Part shown: positions 11,880 through 25,800 of the stretch, in pieces
Layout: every line of letters begins with the position of its first letter
How positions within the stretch are numbered: position 1 is the stretch's first letter
Source: Catonia carolina
Lineage: Eukaryota > Arthropoda > Insecta > Hemiptera > Achilidae
DNA: 64,000 nt
Direction of reading: 5' to 3'
Assembly (NCBI GenBank): GCA_035578175.1
Contig: JAQMRL010000007.1
Span: 51,489,227-51,553,226, forward strand
Position numbers and translations under genes: made by a program
Notes under the pieces: model-generated
Database searches by the model: none
Seen by the model: the letters and a program-made list of their open reading frames with translations, nothing else
What the model was told of the DNA's origin: nothing

Positions 11880-12865
11880 ATCTTCTTACTCCTTTACGGA
11901 TTAAGCACATTGCCTTTTCCAGCTTCTATCCATCTTCTTTGTGGTCTACCCAACGACCGTACTCCTTGCGGACGGGGTCTTAAGGCCAGTAGTGGCTATC
12001 GATCCTCTGGCATGCGGCTTGCATGTTGGAACCATCTCTCCCTATATTGTTTTTCTTCTGCCTCACAGTTTCCGTTCTACCCAAATTATACCGGATTGTC
12101 TGAATCTTGATCCGATACCTAAGTGTTGCTCCTCTCATCGATCTCAACAAACGCCTCTCAGCTGCTTCTAACTTCCTACCCTCAGATTTCCTTAGGACCC
12201 GTGTTTCACTACAATACAAAAAAAGAGGCAATCTCATTACATCATATATCCTAAACTGCGTTTCTTTCAGGGCTCTTGCTTTCAATGTTCTTTTTATGTA
12301 ACCGCAAACACGTTGAAACCTATAAACTTTCATCATTAGATCAAATTCTCCTTCATATGTCATATCACAAGCCAAGAACTTAAAATGCGGAACCTGCTCT
12401 AACATTCAGTTTTCCTATAATATCTTTGTCCGAATAGGTACCTTACCCCTAAAAGACATTATTTTTATCTTATCGGTAGAAATAGGGCTAGTCAGAGAGT
12501 ACTCTTCACAAAGCTGTTTTTGCAGAAATATCGACATATGAATAACGTCCTCCGATTCCTGAATGATCTTTAAATCATCTGCGTATAGAAGCGAGTTCTA
12601 GAAACTCCCATCAGGCAAACACACACCTGGGGTCACTCTATTTTTCCATCTTCGCACCAAATCATCCACGTTTACCTGTATTAAAAAGGGTTGGACACAA
12701 ACTACAACCCTGCCTGACTCCTCTGTTAACCAGCTGTGTTACAGTTATCTCTTCTCCAACCTTTACAGCAATCTGTATTTTTACACATTCTCCTCACCAC
12801 CTCAATCAAATCCCTTGGGTAGCCCCTAGATTCCATAAATCCCATAAAGTCTCCCTGAATATATA
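11880..12865 (-). pseudogene. LINE reverse-transcriptase relic, ~1 kb
   Basis: Read from 12860 downward on the minus strand: FMESRGYPRDLIEVVRRMCK, a decayed QAG.CSL box, LLYADDLKIIQES (catalytic YADD, ~12590-12550), IKIMSFRGKVPIRTK, then an open stretch 12405-11980 with FKFLACDMTYEGEFD, YIKRTLKARALKET, RLPLFLYCSETRVLRKSE and RRLLRSMRGATLRYRIK. The order matches ORF2 fingers/palm to thumb. Stops interrupt the first half. Confidence 0.85.
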
Positions 12866-13204
12866 TTATAAGTAAAAGTAGGTAAAACTATTACGTAAAA
12901 GAATGGTACAATCTCTTTGAATACTGGAAGGTTTAACTTTCTATGCTGAATTGGGATATGGCATTAATTTTTTGATATTTTTCTCGAATATTATTTTCAA
13001 AATATGTTGAAAAAAAAAGTAAAGGATTGGACACATATTGTAGAGCGGTATTGTACTGTACCTGATACGTGACTGCATGATATAATAGACGGATTAATAT
13101 AGATAAAAGAACTAATTTTCCAAACAACCTTATTTCGAAACAAACAAATAAAAGATATTTTAATTTTACCAAACTCAAGATTTTTTCAAATGTAAAACTA
13201 AGTA

Positions 13205-13300
13205 ATACCATACGTTACTCAGGAAGCTCTTCGAACAGTAAAAGATTTTTGAAATCGGTTCGGTAGTTTTTGAAATTACCTAGTACAAACAAACGTTTAT
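13205..13300 (+). repeat. Short dispersed repeat (~85 bp)
   Basis: TTACTCAGGAAGCTCTTCGA, TTTTTGAAATCGGTTCGGTA and TACAAACAAACGTT recur at 25050-25140 and 34665-34760. It resembles a 3' end common in insect retroposons; origin not determined. Confidence 0.6.
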
Positions 13301-13714
13301 AATGTTAGTTTAGATGAGTGAATTTCACTCAATGATTCATTCACTTATTATGAAATCTCCGGAATCACAAGGTCTAGATAGTTGAAATACTATAAGTTTC
13401 ATTTGGGCCGTAGTTCCTCACTAAGAAAGTTTTTTGAAAAATTTTATTTCTAAAGTAAAAATTGAAAATTTTATCATTTCCCATCCTAAAATTAAAAAAT
13501 TGAATAATTGGAATGTGAATTTAAGCGAGCTACTTCTCAACGTTTCTATTCTTTTGTAAGGCTAGGAAAAGACTTCGGTGTGCGCATGATGCAACTTTTT
13601 ATTACCATACATTTCATTTTATAATTGTAGTATTAGTTGTATAACATGAAGTGTTATTACTAATCGAATTAATAAAGTTATTCATTTTTAACATGAATTT
13701 TGTTTTTGTTTCAG

Positions 13715-13856
13715 ATTCAGGATAGACAACACAGATCACATAATTGATGTAAACAAAGGTAATATACCTTTCGAATACGACCAAGTAAATATAATATGTC
13801 CTGTGTACACACCAGGCACGCACGAAGAAGACGCAGAAAAATATATTATTTACAAT
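13715..13856 (+). CDS. Ephrin: Ephrin exon: first part of the Eph-binding domain
   Basis: The acceptor follows a T-rich tract ending TTTCAG, and the donor is AAT|GTAAGT. The first base completes a codon split with the missing upstream exon (ATA, Ile, expected). It encodes 47 residues from FRIDNTDH to EKYIIYN, including ICPVYTPGT with the first conserved cysteine. A second AG at 13719-13720 would shift the frame and break homology, so 13715 is preferred. Confidence 0.95.
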
Positions 13857-16800
13857 GTAAGTAAATTATTTTAAATTTTTTAATGCATGAACTGTAATTT
13901 AATAGAGAAATATAGTAAAAAAACGTGGTAAGAGAATTGACAAACGAAATTTGTTTTGTTGAACTGAAAGAATAAGGTTTAATTTTAAGAGTGATTATGT
14001 AGGGTGTCTCACGAGTAACCTGACAAACTTCTAAGGTGGTTTCCTCTCATCAAAATAATGAAAAAAGTTTCTATAAACATGGATCCGGAAACGCTTCGTT
14101 AGCGAGTTACGGCTAGCGAAAGATTTTGCCCTGGGTTCAGAACATACGCCTAAATAAAGTCATTCTAGAGGTCTAGGAACCCAATTTTATAAGTAGATTT
14201 TATGGTTTCTTATGTATTTTGACCCGAAAAATTGAATAAAATAAGTTCCAAAGCCATATCTCCAGTAGTTTTTGTAATATCCAATGAAAAACGGACAAAT
14301 CTGTGCATAAAAATACGTTTTTTAGGTTTGAAGAACAATAACTTTCTTAAATGACTAATAAACGTGTAAATTTATTTAGCAAATTTGTAGAGTTTTTATT
14401 TCTGAAGAGAATGATGTAAAATAGGCCAATAATAAACAAACAAAAAGTTTTAAAAAATTTATGTTTAGCTAACGAAGGTTTTCCGGACCCATGATTATAT
14501 AAACTTTTTTCATTATTTTGATGAGAGGAAACCACCTTAGAAGTTTGTCGGGTTACTCGTGAGACACCCTGTATATTGAGATGTGCTAACTTTTCGATGT
14601 ATGGATGTCAATGTGAAGATCACGTTTTATGAATAACTGAAGACAAAATAATGTGCTAGAAATGAACATTTCTAAAAATGTTCTACATTATTCCAGGTGG
14701 CGCATATGTCACTTTCATCATGCAATTGGATATTTTTTTACGCCGGCCGCATTGGCGTAGTTAGTAACGTGCTCGCCTCTCATCATGCGGTCTTGGGTTC
14801 GAATCCCATTCAGGCACGGCATATTTTCATACGTTACAAAAAAAGAATTTCATCCTTTACTGTCTGCATAACAGTAATTGGAGAACGTCGGACGTTAACA
14901 AAAAAAAATTGGATATTTTTCGTTAGGTTGGCAGCTGCATGTATAATATTCCATTGTTTTTTATATCAGTAGTAATTTGGTATGGTTTAACTGATATTAA
15001 TCTTCGCATTGTAGTGTTTTGCAGTGTTTTAAAATGTTCACTAAAGAACAACGAGTTTATATGGTGCAGTTGTGGTGGAAGTATGTTGTTGAGAGAACTG
15101 GTGTTACTGGAATTTAAAAACAATGTCAATGATAATTTTAGTCGCTCGTTTGCCAACATGATGTGAACTTTAGCGCACTTTGGAATATAAGTTAGGATTT
15201 TTTTAACTTTAAATTTTAATGAACGATTTGGCCGCCATGCCCCAATCGATTAGCCCCCACGACTTAAATACGTATAATTTTGCTCTATGGGGTATGGGGA
15301 TTACTAAGAAATTATTTTTCAACCGTAGTTTTAAAATAGGATGACGTAATCTTTCTCACCTTCGTCGCTTACACGTAACTTCAGCATGTATAACTAACCT
15401 GGTGGTAACCGTTCTCACAGGTTGGGAATCTATGAAAGAAAGAACCACAGCTTTTAGGAAGCCGGACTTGGAACTTAACAGTGTTAAAAATAAACACCGC
15501 ATGCATGATCGGGAGGAAGAAAAAAGCCTACATTGAAAGAACGCTGAGTGTGGGCTGCAGAAAGAGCTTCCAAAAATATCCGAAGTTACTTTACATGGTC
15601 TATTACGACCGTAAACAAAAGTAATTAGTAAATTTGTGTGTCATAAACAGATGAAAATTTATAATTTTTGTTGTTTCAAAATGTATGGCCATTTAGAATA
15701 GACTGAACAAAATGAGTATAGAACAATTTTTTGACTTGTTCTGTTTTTCTCTAGATCCCTGGAAATAATCTTTTGTTATGTTTTTTTCTTTTTTTAGAAC
15801 ATACTTATGTGTAAAATATTTTCTTCGTGTTTTATTTATTTGGAATGAATTCAGAAACATTTAGAATACGATGATTTCCGGGTTTTTATTTCATTTTCTT
15901 TTGTTTTAGCGGTTTTAAAAATCGTTGAATGTATTATAAATTAATGCCGTCTGTTTGATCACAGGATGCAGGAATAATAAAAATAAAATTGTCTTCTTTT
16001 TCCAACGGGACACAAAATATTACTTGGTACAAAGTCAAACTCAACAGAGCAGTTATTTTTTAATTCCTTTCTTAATTTTCTTTTTAATAATTCTAGGAAT
16101 CATTTTACAGCGTCTTTATATTTCTTCTGTTAATGTTTTATTTTTGTCATTTTTATTTCAGTTTGGAATAAGAATTTTATAATTGAAATTCTAATAGAAA
16201 TAGGACAGGACGTCATAGCGTACGTTTTAGTAATTCATTTTATTTTTTGCACTCTAGTATTATTGTGAAAAAAATATTGCGATGGGGAAAAATGTTAATA
16301 CCCGGATTTAAAATTTTCATGTATTATGACCCCTGAAGCCAATTAGTAGTTTTCAGAAGGCTGTCCGTGTGTATTTATTTTTGTGTGTATAGTTTTTTTT
16401 ATAATTTTTTTGGAGCAAACACTATCAACTAGGTTGAAATTTGATGACTAAAATTACCTTAATAGAATTCCCTTGATGAAAGAGGAGACCTGTAACTATA
16501 AATCAGTTCGGACTATCCGAAATTTCGGATTAACGGGGTTCTTCTGTGTTTCATAATGAAACAACTAGCTATGTGCAGTGGTTGTGTCACGATAAAAAAG
16601 CGAACAGATTGTATATATAATTTACTTTGCAGTCGACGATCCATTCGAAAATCTCTAAATAAGTTAATTAAACGATTAATTAATGATTTTAACAAATTTT
16701 TAATATTTAAAATTATAAGTTGTTATAATGGAATGTCCTTAAGCCGTTCATGGAGTTTCCTGGATGCACTTTTAAAAACTTGAGTAATTATTTATGTTAC

Positions 16801-19800
16801 TACTTCAGGATTACAGAGAAAGTTATTACGAATTAACTCTCCCATTTACTTTGAATAATCATTGGTTGACATTTTTCAAAACTACAAAATACGGAGGAGT
16901 TTTGTTGTTACTTAAAAGAGTTCATATAATATTTTATACTTTGAAAATTTTTTACAATGTATTCGGTATTATTACTTTAAAAAATACTTTACGAAACAAA
17001 TTTTAATATCATTTTTTACTTCCTTAAAGATTTTAATATTTTAATTTCAGATCAGTTTTAAAAAGAACGTAACTTATAATATTTTACAATTTTCATTTTT
17101 TCAGTCTGTTGAAACTAATTAAATTCTCACCAGCCTTAGATGTTTATTGATTAAAATGCGGGATCTCTTTGTGCTATTCAAAGACGGTATTACTGGAGTT
17201 TGGAAAATTATTTTTTAAAGTAAGTTGGTAATGAATATTAATAAATGGCCTTACCACGCTTACCGTCTTTCAATCTTCAGCCATTATTACACTACTCATT
17301 TTAAGACCGATTTTGATGTTGTATCCTCATAGCTATGATTTTGTGAACGATATAGAGTGGAAGTTTTTCCCGACAGTAATTCGTAAACGTCGGACGTTAA
17401 AAAAAATTGTACAGCCATTATTTCCGTTGTTTGCATTCATAAAACCAAGTACCTTCCGAAAGTAATACTGTTCTGAAAGTCGACATTTCCATCTTATTTT
17501 TGCGTACAGGGCCAATTCTAAAACACTTAAAGTAACTTTAGACATTTCTGAAAGCTGTTTTTGCGGCCGAAATTTGCAGCATTCGTTCACTGTAGGCTTT
17601 TCTTCTCTATTCCGTCAACCTAGTGTTCTGTTCTAGCTCTTCGTGGAATCTCTTTAAGTCAGTAATTAGTCGTCTGAATTCGGTTCGATCCATTGTATTT
17701 CTCGGTTTATTCTTTTTCTCAAACAGTTTTTTCGCCAGTCTTCAGAGATTTAAAAACGAACATAACTGAGTTTTTATTACAATATGTACTTACAATATAA
17801 GCAGCTTACTGTTAAAAAATTTCTTCTAGTTCATTACTCAATAATCTTGCTTACTATTTTTTACCACTTGTCCAACAGCTTAAATCGTTTGTTTAGTATT
17901 TTAAAAATGAGTTTGTCAACCGTTTGTTATCCATTCTGTACAGGTGTCCATAGAATTTTAGTCTTCTTTTTCTAATAGTTTTCATTAATCGTTTTTCTTG
18001 TTTAGTTTTTCTCGTCTTCTTATTCGTACTGCCTGTGTTCTATCTTCGGACACATTATTATTGTATAAACAACAACCCTGCTAGTTTGAACTGTTTTATA
18101 TATTTTTTTAATACTATGCTCACGAATCATACTTATTTTAAAATTACAAATAAGTAACTTTACAATGAAAAAAAGTTAAATAAATTTTTGAACATAAAAA
18201 TTAAATTTTAATGTAATCCTAGTTGAGATTTAAAAACGAACATAACTGAGTTTTTATTACAATATGTACTTACAATATAAGCAGCTTACTGTTAAAAAAT
18301 TTCTTCTAGTTCATTACTAATCACGAGAAATTATGTATTTTCACGACGGCCTTACTGCACAAAATCACTAATTTTTTGTATTCGTAATGCCGGAAAACTG
18401 AAAAAAGAGTGAGTAGTATTATTGTGGAGCTTTACGTACTATTTCCAGGAGTTTCGCTGCTTCTAAATGTTAAATAAAGTACTCCATGTTACATACTTAA
18501 TAAGTTTATTCTGGATCTTCGCGGAAGCTCGGCATGACTACGGAAAATATTTCTTCATCTAAAAACTGAAAACCTTTATTCCTCTATCTCTTCCGTGGTA
18601 AGCGCTTGCTAGTACAGTAGTTCAATAACTATTATATGTGTGGTATTCTCACTTAATTATACACTTTGTCAACACTATTCCGATATAAAATTTAATTGAC
18701 AAGCTATATTTAAATTTTTTTTGTAATTATACACATTTTTCGGATAATTCAAACAGGATCCGGTCCCAATTAGTTCGGATTAGCGGGATTGTTGTGTATT
18801 TCATTATCAGATGTATATTGTTACCAATAGTTGTAATTTTTATTGACCCAGTGATGTTTGCAAATTCAATGTAAACGGAGCGCGGACGCAAATGTTAGTT
18901 TCTAATAAAAAATTTATTTATAGTTAATATTATTTCGAAATCTAGTTGTATTGTGAAATTTATTAACACGTATTGTACATAATAACCGGCAATAAAATGT
19001 TAGACATTTATTCGATAGAACAAGAAGTATGCAAACGATTGAAAAGGATATATTTGCTGATCCGATAATAAAATATAAGGTAAATTAAAGTTTAAATCGG
19101 ATAAATTCGACGATAATATTCAATTTAAATATTCGTGGAATTTAAATAGTTAAAAACGTGATCGCAATGTGCAATAATTTTCAACTTAACTGGAGAGGAA
19201 TAACGAGGGGGGAGAAGTAAAATAAAAATTAGGAGCGTTTGGAGGGAGGATTTTGTACAGTGAAACAGGAGGGGGCAGTCGGTTTGATCTTTCTAGCAAT
19301 AATTACCTCACCGTTCGCGGCCGCCGTCAATTTTTTTCATTGGCCAGAACACAATACATAGATAGAACCTTTCACTGTCGGCTTTCACCGATTGTACACG
19401 AGAAGAAGTACTGTACAGTAATAAGGGCATTACCCGACCGGCGGGCGATTATTGCATCAGTAAAGTCACGAATCGACTCCCACACCCCGCTGGACAGGGA
19501 CAGAATACACGAGACAGAAGTAAACAACAGCTGTTCAACAATACGTACTTACAAAATAAACTTACATACTGTTGTAAACAAGTCCATCACCTTCTGCTGT
19601 ATAAAAGTATGAAATTATTATCGTAAATTCTGCAACAATCTAATCATGATCAAACGTCTATCGATCTTTGTTATTGATGTCCCAACTGTTTTCTTTTTAT
19701 CTGAATCGATTTCTTTTATTTAAATGTTATGCTGAATTACTTTACGTAAAAGTGACTTTTTTAAACTTATGATTCGTTGTGTTGTTTAGGTCATCAGCCT

Positions 19801-22800
19801 ATTTACTAGTCATTAGGTCTTCAGCCTATTATCATCGTCATTTAGGTCATCAGCCTATTTACTAGTCACTATTTACTAGTCATCAGCCTAGTTTAGGTCA
19901 TCAGCCTATCAGGCTGATTTGAACATCCAGAGGCTTTACTAAGTAAAACGAGGAGTGAGCTGGCCAGGCCTTCTAAAAAGCGTTTACTTTCCACCCTGCA
20001 AATGACACCTTCACTTCATTCACCACAGGGTCTAGCTGTATAATGAAATTCATGACTCTCAGCGGAGATAACTCTGACTAGTGTCTTTTATCCCTCTACC
20101 TCTTCTGTTCTTAAATACTTCAGTCGTATGATTGGCTGACCATGTGATAAGAAACAGAACTATATTTTGTAGCCCTGGAACTAGCAGATCGGTGCAAATA
20201 ATTTAACATTCCGCCTGGCTGTTATGAGCATTTTTTAAATTTATGTTACTTTTAGTCATTTTAGAACATGAACAGTAACTTAAGATATTTCAAGAAGCTC
20301 TTTTTTCAGTACACATTCCAAGTATTCTTTCACTGTAAGCCTTCCTTCTTTTGCACATCCGGTACCGGCTTTTGTTCTTCGTAGAAGCCCTTAAAGTTAG
20401 TAATCAATAAAATCTGGACTTAAAACGTTCTATGTTTTCTCGGTTAATTCCAATTTTTTGTACATATATCCTTTCCGACTTCTTTAAACCAGTTTTTCTG
20501 ACACCTGAGGTCTACTGTTTAGTGTCGTAAGATTTGTTTTGTCAACGGTTTGTCATGATTGTAGAATTTTATTCTTAGTTTTCTGATCGTTTCCATTATT
20601 CGTTCGTTTTTCTCGAGCAGTTCTTCTCTTCCTCATAACCTGTATTATCCGTCTACTATCTTCAGACTCTTTATCTTGCCGAAGATCGTTCTGTCAAATT
20701 TAGACCAGCTCGGTCATTTATGGTATTCGCTTGTGTACTGAGCCACAGGTTTTTTCACGGTATTGTAATGTCTGATCTTAGCTTGTATCGAGAGTGTTCT
20801 CTTCTTATACAGGTGATTAGTTCCTCGGAATGAACTGGCTATATTTCCTCGTCTTTTGTTGTTTACTTCCTTTTCACTGGCCTTCAACTGTGTTATTTTC
20901 AAGGTTGAGAGAAGCTATCAACCCTACAAGAAGCTATAAACTTTTCAAATTTTCCGTATTTTGTCATTTACCGTTGGACTGTTTTGACGTCCATCATATA
21001 TTTAGTCTTTCAAGTTCCATTTCCCAATCCCGAAAATTTCTTCGGCACATAGTTGAAGGGAACAGGTGACAGTCCATCATCCTGCCCAACATCAGTTTAA
21101 TTTTAAAGTGTTCGGACAGTTCTTCTAAACTATTTTAAACCTTTTTAATATTTTCATGAGAATTTCTTTTAGTTACTGTAACTAGTTATTTATAGCTATC
21201 AATATATGTATATATTACTGTTTCCCCTACGCAGAGTCATCCACTAGTGGGTGACTATACTATAGTTTCACTTAAATTGATGTAAAGAGCGTTTTTGTAG
21301 CTCTGTGTAGAGGAATTAAATGCTTGTCTTTTGTACTGTTGCGGATTCGTTCCGAGAAGTTCGCTGGGTTTTTGTGCGCCTGTGTAATTAGTTCCCGGGT
21401 AAATATCTAGTACTTGGAAATCCTTCATCAATCGCTTAGAAGGATAGAACGGGTAGTTATTGATTAATACTTGGAAAATTAGCAAATACTACGAAATAAT
21501 AATAATAATAAGTATATACTAACAATCCTTTCCGTTTACCGTTAACATTAGACCTACTTAATTTAAGAATTTTCACAAAAAATTCTATGCTAATTTAGGT
21601 ATTCGTTTCGAAATCTATACCAGTTAGCAATTACTTCTCTAAACCTTTTTAATACTGGCTATACTGGCGTATCCGGAATTCATTTTAAAGAATATATATG
21701 TAGAAGAACTATTCAAGGACTGTATGTAAAAGATGTGAATGAAGATTGGTAAGGACTTGTGCATTCGAGCGAGGAAAATGAATTCTTTATTACGGATTTT
21801 TACGGGTTAATAATACTGATCTAATTGAGTGTTTTCTCTTTATATTTCAGGTGTCTAAAGAGGAGTATGACACGTGCCGGATTACTAATCCTAATCCACG
21901 TATAATTGCGATCTGTGATAAACCATATAAACTGATGTATTTCACAATTACATTCCGATCGTTCACGCCGCAGCCAGGCGGCTTAGAATTCCAACCAGGT
22001 CAAGACTACTATTTTATATGTAAGTGCATTCATTATTATTATTATTATTATTATTATTAGTATTACTTTATTTCCTATTCATAATAACATTAAATTGTGA
22101 ATTCTAGAATCCCTTCATGCCCATCGCAGCTAATTTTTCAGGAGACACAAAAACCTTCATCTTAAAAATTTTGTGATTTAAACGGCTGTAGTTTTAATTT
22201 TTCTTGCCTTATATGATTAATATAAGGAAACAGCCATAGAAAAAATCAACACGTTAATAAAACAAGCCGAAAAAGTAGAACTACAGATTTCCTTCCAGAA
22301 AATTAAATATATAAGGAACATTAAAACAGCTCCGCGTCACCTGAAGACACAATATGGAAGAATTTGGGAGTTAATAGCTTTAAGTACCTCGAGGAGATAA
22401 TACAACCAAAGATCAGCGAAAAGAAAACGAGCAACAACAAACGAGAAAAGATGGCCTTTGCACTTTGAGAAACTCACCTGTATCTGTATAAGAAGAAACA
22501 CTCTCAAGACAAGCCAAGATTAGACATTTCAATACTGTGATAAACCCTATCACAATACTGTGATAGTGTTTCTGTACGTGAGTGAGTGCCTTAGAATGAC
22601 CGGGAGGCCTGGTTTAAGAGAAGCAGAGAAATTTGAGAGATAGAGCATCCTCAAGATATTGGGTCCAAGATAGTAGACGGACAATATAGGTTACGAGGTC
22701 AAGAAGAACTGTAAAAAGAAAATGAACGATTACTGGAAACGATTTGAAAAACAAGGCTAACATTTTACGGACTTCTGTACAGAATGGGTGACATCAGGTC

Positions 22801-25800
22801 GATAAAACAAATTTTTAAGACACTAAACATTAGAACTAAGGTGTCGGATAAATGTTTAACGAAATCAGAAAGGATATTAAAAAAACCCGGAATAAACCGA
22901 GAAAACTTAATGAACCAAATTCAGACAACTAATTAAGAACTTTGAGGGCTTCCAAGAAGAGCAACAACACAACACCGGGTTGACAGAAGAGAGGAGAAAA
23001 ACCTAAGTTGAACGAACGCTGAGAATGTGGGCTGCAAAAGGAGCTTCCAGAACGTCTAAAGTCACCTCACGTGGTCAAAAATTGGTCCTATACAATATTA
23101 TTAGAAATGTATTAAAGAAAAGATTTATGAACTTATTACTTAAATTTTAAAAAAGACCTTAGTTTGGATTATTATAGGTTTGTAAATAAAAATCTACGAT
23201 GTAATTTAGTCTAAATCTTACACAGATAACATTTGGAAAGCATTTTTGTAAGATAATATAGAAACTCCTGATCAAAATTTTTAAAATGGAGTGTTATTTT
23301 ATATGGTACTGTAATTTGTTGAAAAACCGAATGGAGTTATAGTGAAGTCCTTTCGTGAACTTTAAATTTTTTTTAACTTTGTAGTGATCGTTAGGCGAGT
23401 TTCATAATTTATGATTATACTTCTTTTTGTAAATGACATTGTTTTCCTTTACGCGAATATAAAATGTAATAAATGTAAAGATATTAAGGGGAGAATATTT
23501 TATTTAATAAATAGCCTTTTGCTAGAATAGTGCTTTGGAATGTTTACGATAAATTGTAATTATATATTTTTGTATGCGATAAACTTAAGGTGTTCGTTTA
23601 AGTTGTTCTACTGCATATCCCCATAGCTTAGAACAGAGTGGAATAACGCGAAATATGTCATCGTGATTTCTCCGACAAAGTTTTTCTGAGATTTCGTAGA
23701 GACACCGAACTAATAAGAGGGTTCAATAGGTTAGGTACGTCTGTTTTCCAGAATAACTCTAGATTGGGTTTATAGCGTTATAACGAGCAACCGTAGTGGT
23801 CTCTTGTGGTTGTGGAGCTTTGCACAACACCTCGGTACCGTGTTTGTGTTAGCAGTATCCAATATTATTATTATTGTGGGTTGTTATCCTGCCCTGCTAA
23901 GTTCTCATTATTCAGTCATCTCAGTATACATGTACGTACAATCAATTCGTTTGGTATTTATCTCAGTTCAGTACACGAGTTAATTTTGAAGCTCTATGAC
24001 CTGAAGAAAGGGGTGGAGTGTGTTTGACATTATTCACGTTTGATCCATGTTACATGTCCAGCTTGCATCACTCCCTACGATCGTTTGTCGGTAATGCTAT
24101 CTGTAGCTCACCACAGAATTCGTAATAAAGTGTTTGAAGCGTTTAGTCGTAATAAACAGTAGAGCTGTTTGTGTTTGATGTACTATTCCGTGCTGTGGTG
24201 GAATTTAATACTGAAGCAAAGAAATTTGTTTTTGACAACCACTTACACTCTTTAATCACTCCATTACTTCTCTCTCTATGTACTTGTAGGATGTATAAAA
24301 ATGAACTTAAAATAAAGAACATGAAAACAGCCCCGCGTCACTTAAAGAAACAAAAACGGAATAGTGGAGAAGTTGATAGCTTCAAGTACCATGGGGAGAT
24401 ATTACAACCGAAGACCAGCGAAAAGAAAACGAACAACACCAGGGGAGGAAAGATTGCCGGTGCACTACGAAGAACCACCTGTACAACAAAGCATTCACGA
24501 AACAAGTCAAGATCACAAGATCTCATATTATATTGTGATAAAACCTGCGTGTCTGCACGCAAGTGAATGCCTTTCAATGAATAGGAAAGTTGATTTAAGA
24601 GCAGCAGAAAAATTAAGAGAAAGATCTTCCGCAAGATAATTGGTGAGAAGAGCGAATATAATAGTGATGAGAAAGAAAATAACTACAAAAAGAAATTTTT
24701 GGAAACTATTAAAAAACTATGACTAAAATTCTACAGTCTCCTGTATAGAATTGATGACAAACGGTTGTCAAAATAAATTTTCAGGTCACTAAATACTAGA
24801 ATATATAGGCCTACACGCTATATACCGAAGGTATTTTGCAATTGGTTAAACTAGTTTGTAAGGATATTGAGAATATTACAATTAACCGAAAAGATATAAT
24901 TGATTGAACCAAGTTAAGATTTTATTGGTTACTAGAATATGACATGTTTAGAATAGATGGAAAAATTAACCTTGCCCAGTAAAATAAAATAAAATATGGT
25001 GTAATTTTACCAATCATATTTTTCAGAATTTAAAAATTGCTAAATGCCTGTGTTACTCAGCCGCAGGCGAGCTTCCAACAGTGAAAGAATTTTTGAAATT
25101 GGTTGGGCAGTTTCTGAGATTACCTCGTACAAACAACGTTACTTTTCTCACAACCAAGGATTAGGCTTCCGCCTCTTCCGACTCACAACAGAGATAAAAA
25201 TCTGTTGAATTATTGACATCTCTTGCATGGCTTTCCAACATTTCTCCTTCCCACGTGTCTGTATTTCAAAACGTTGAGGAGGTCCTTTGCTCAGGCATTC
25301 TCTCTACGTGCCCCTCCATCGATTTTGATATTCTGTGATCTTCTCACCCAGATTGTAAACATCCAGTTCCGTTCTTTCTCCTCATTTCTTAGCCGGTCCC
25401 TACGATCGCAACTCTTTGTTCTCCGTAGGAGTCACATCTTTGCCGCCTGTACTCTACTTTCTTGTGGTTTTGTACTAATCCACGGCTCACTTCCATAGAG
25501 TAGGACTGAGGCAGCCTTCAACTTGTAAAATTTTATCTTAACAAACTCTCATCAGAAACGTTACTTCCTTATAATATTACGTGGGAGGTTCAATGATTAA
25601 CAAGACAAATATATGTAGACGTAAAACTATTCTCTACACAAAAGACTATATCAATGGGACTTACACTACTTTTCTATGTAGTCTTCAGCAATATTTAGAC
25701 ACTTGTCCCACCGTTCTGTAAGCTTTCTTATTATCACTATGGAAAAGTTTTTACCTTGCTGTTTAAACAATGTGTGTTCCGCTGTTTTAACCGCTTTGTT

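Noticed and set aside
11790..12301. Three overlapping + strand frames of 64-106 codons as host genes
   Set aside because: They are the complement of the LINE reverse-transcriptase relic on the minus strand, which has recognisable motifs.
14740..14815. A tRNA gene (A and B boxes present)
   Set aside because: No complete acceptor stem or cloverleaf; followed by a SINE tail, A-tract and target-site duplication, with related copies elsewhere.
19253..19612. A 119-codon protein gene
   Set aside because: No recognisable similarity and no splice context; the frame is likely open because of local GC content. Kept only as an unexplained island.
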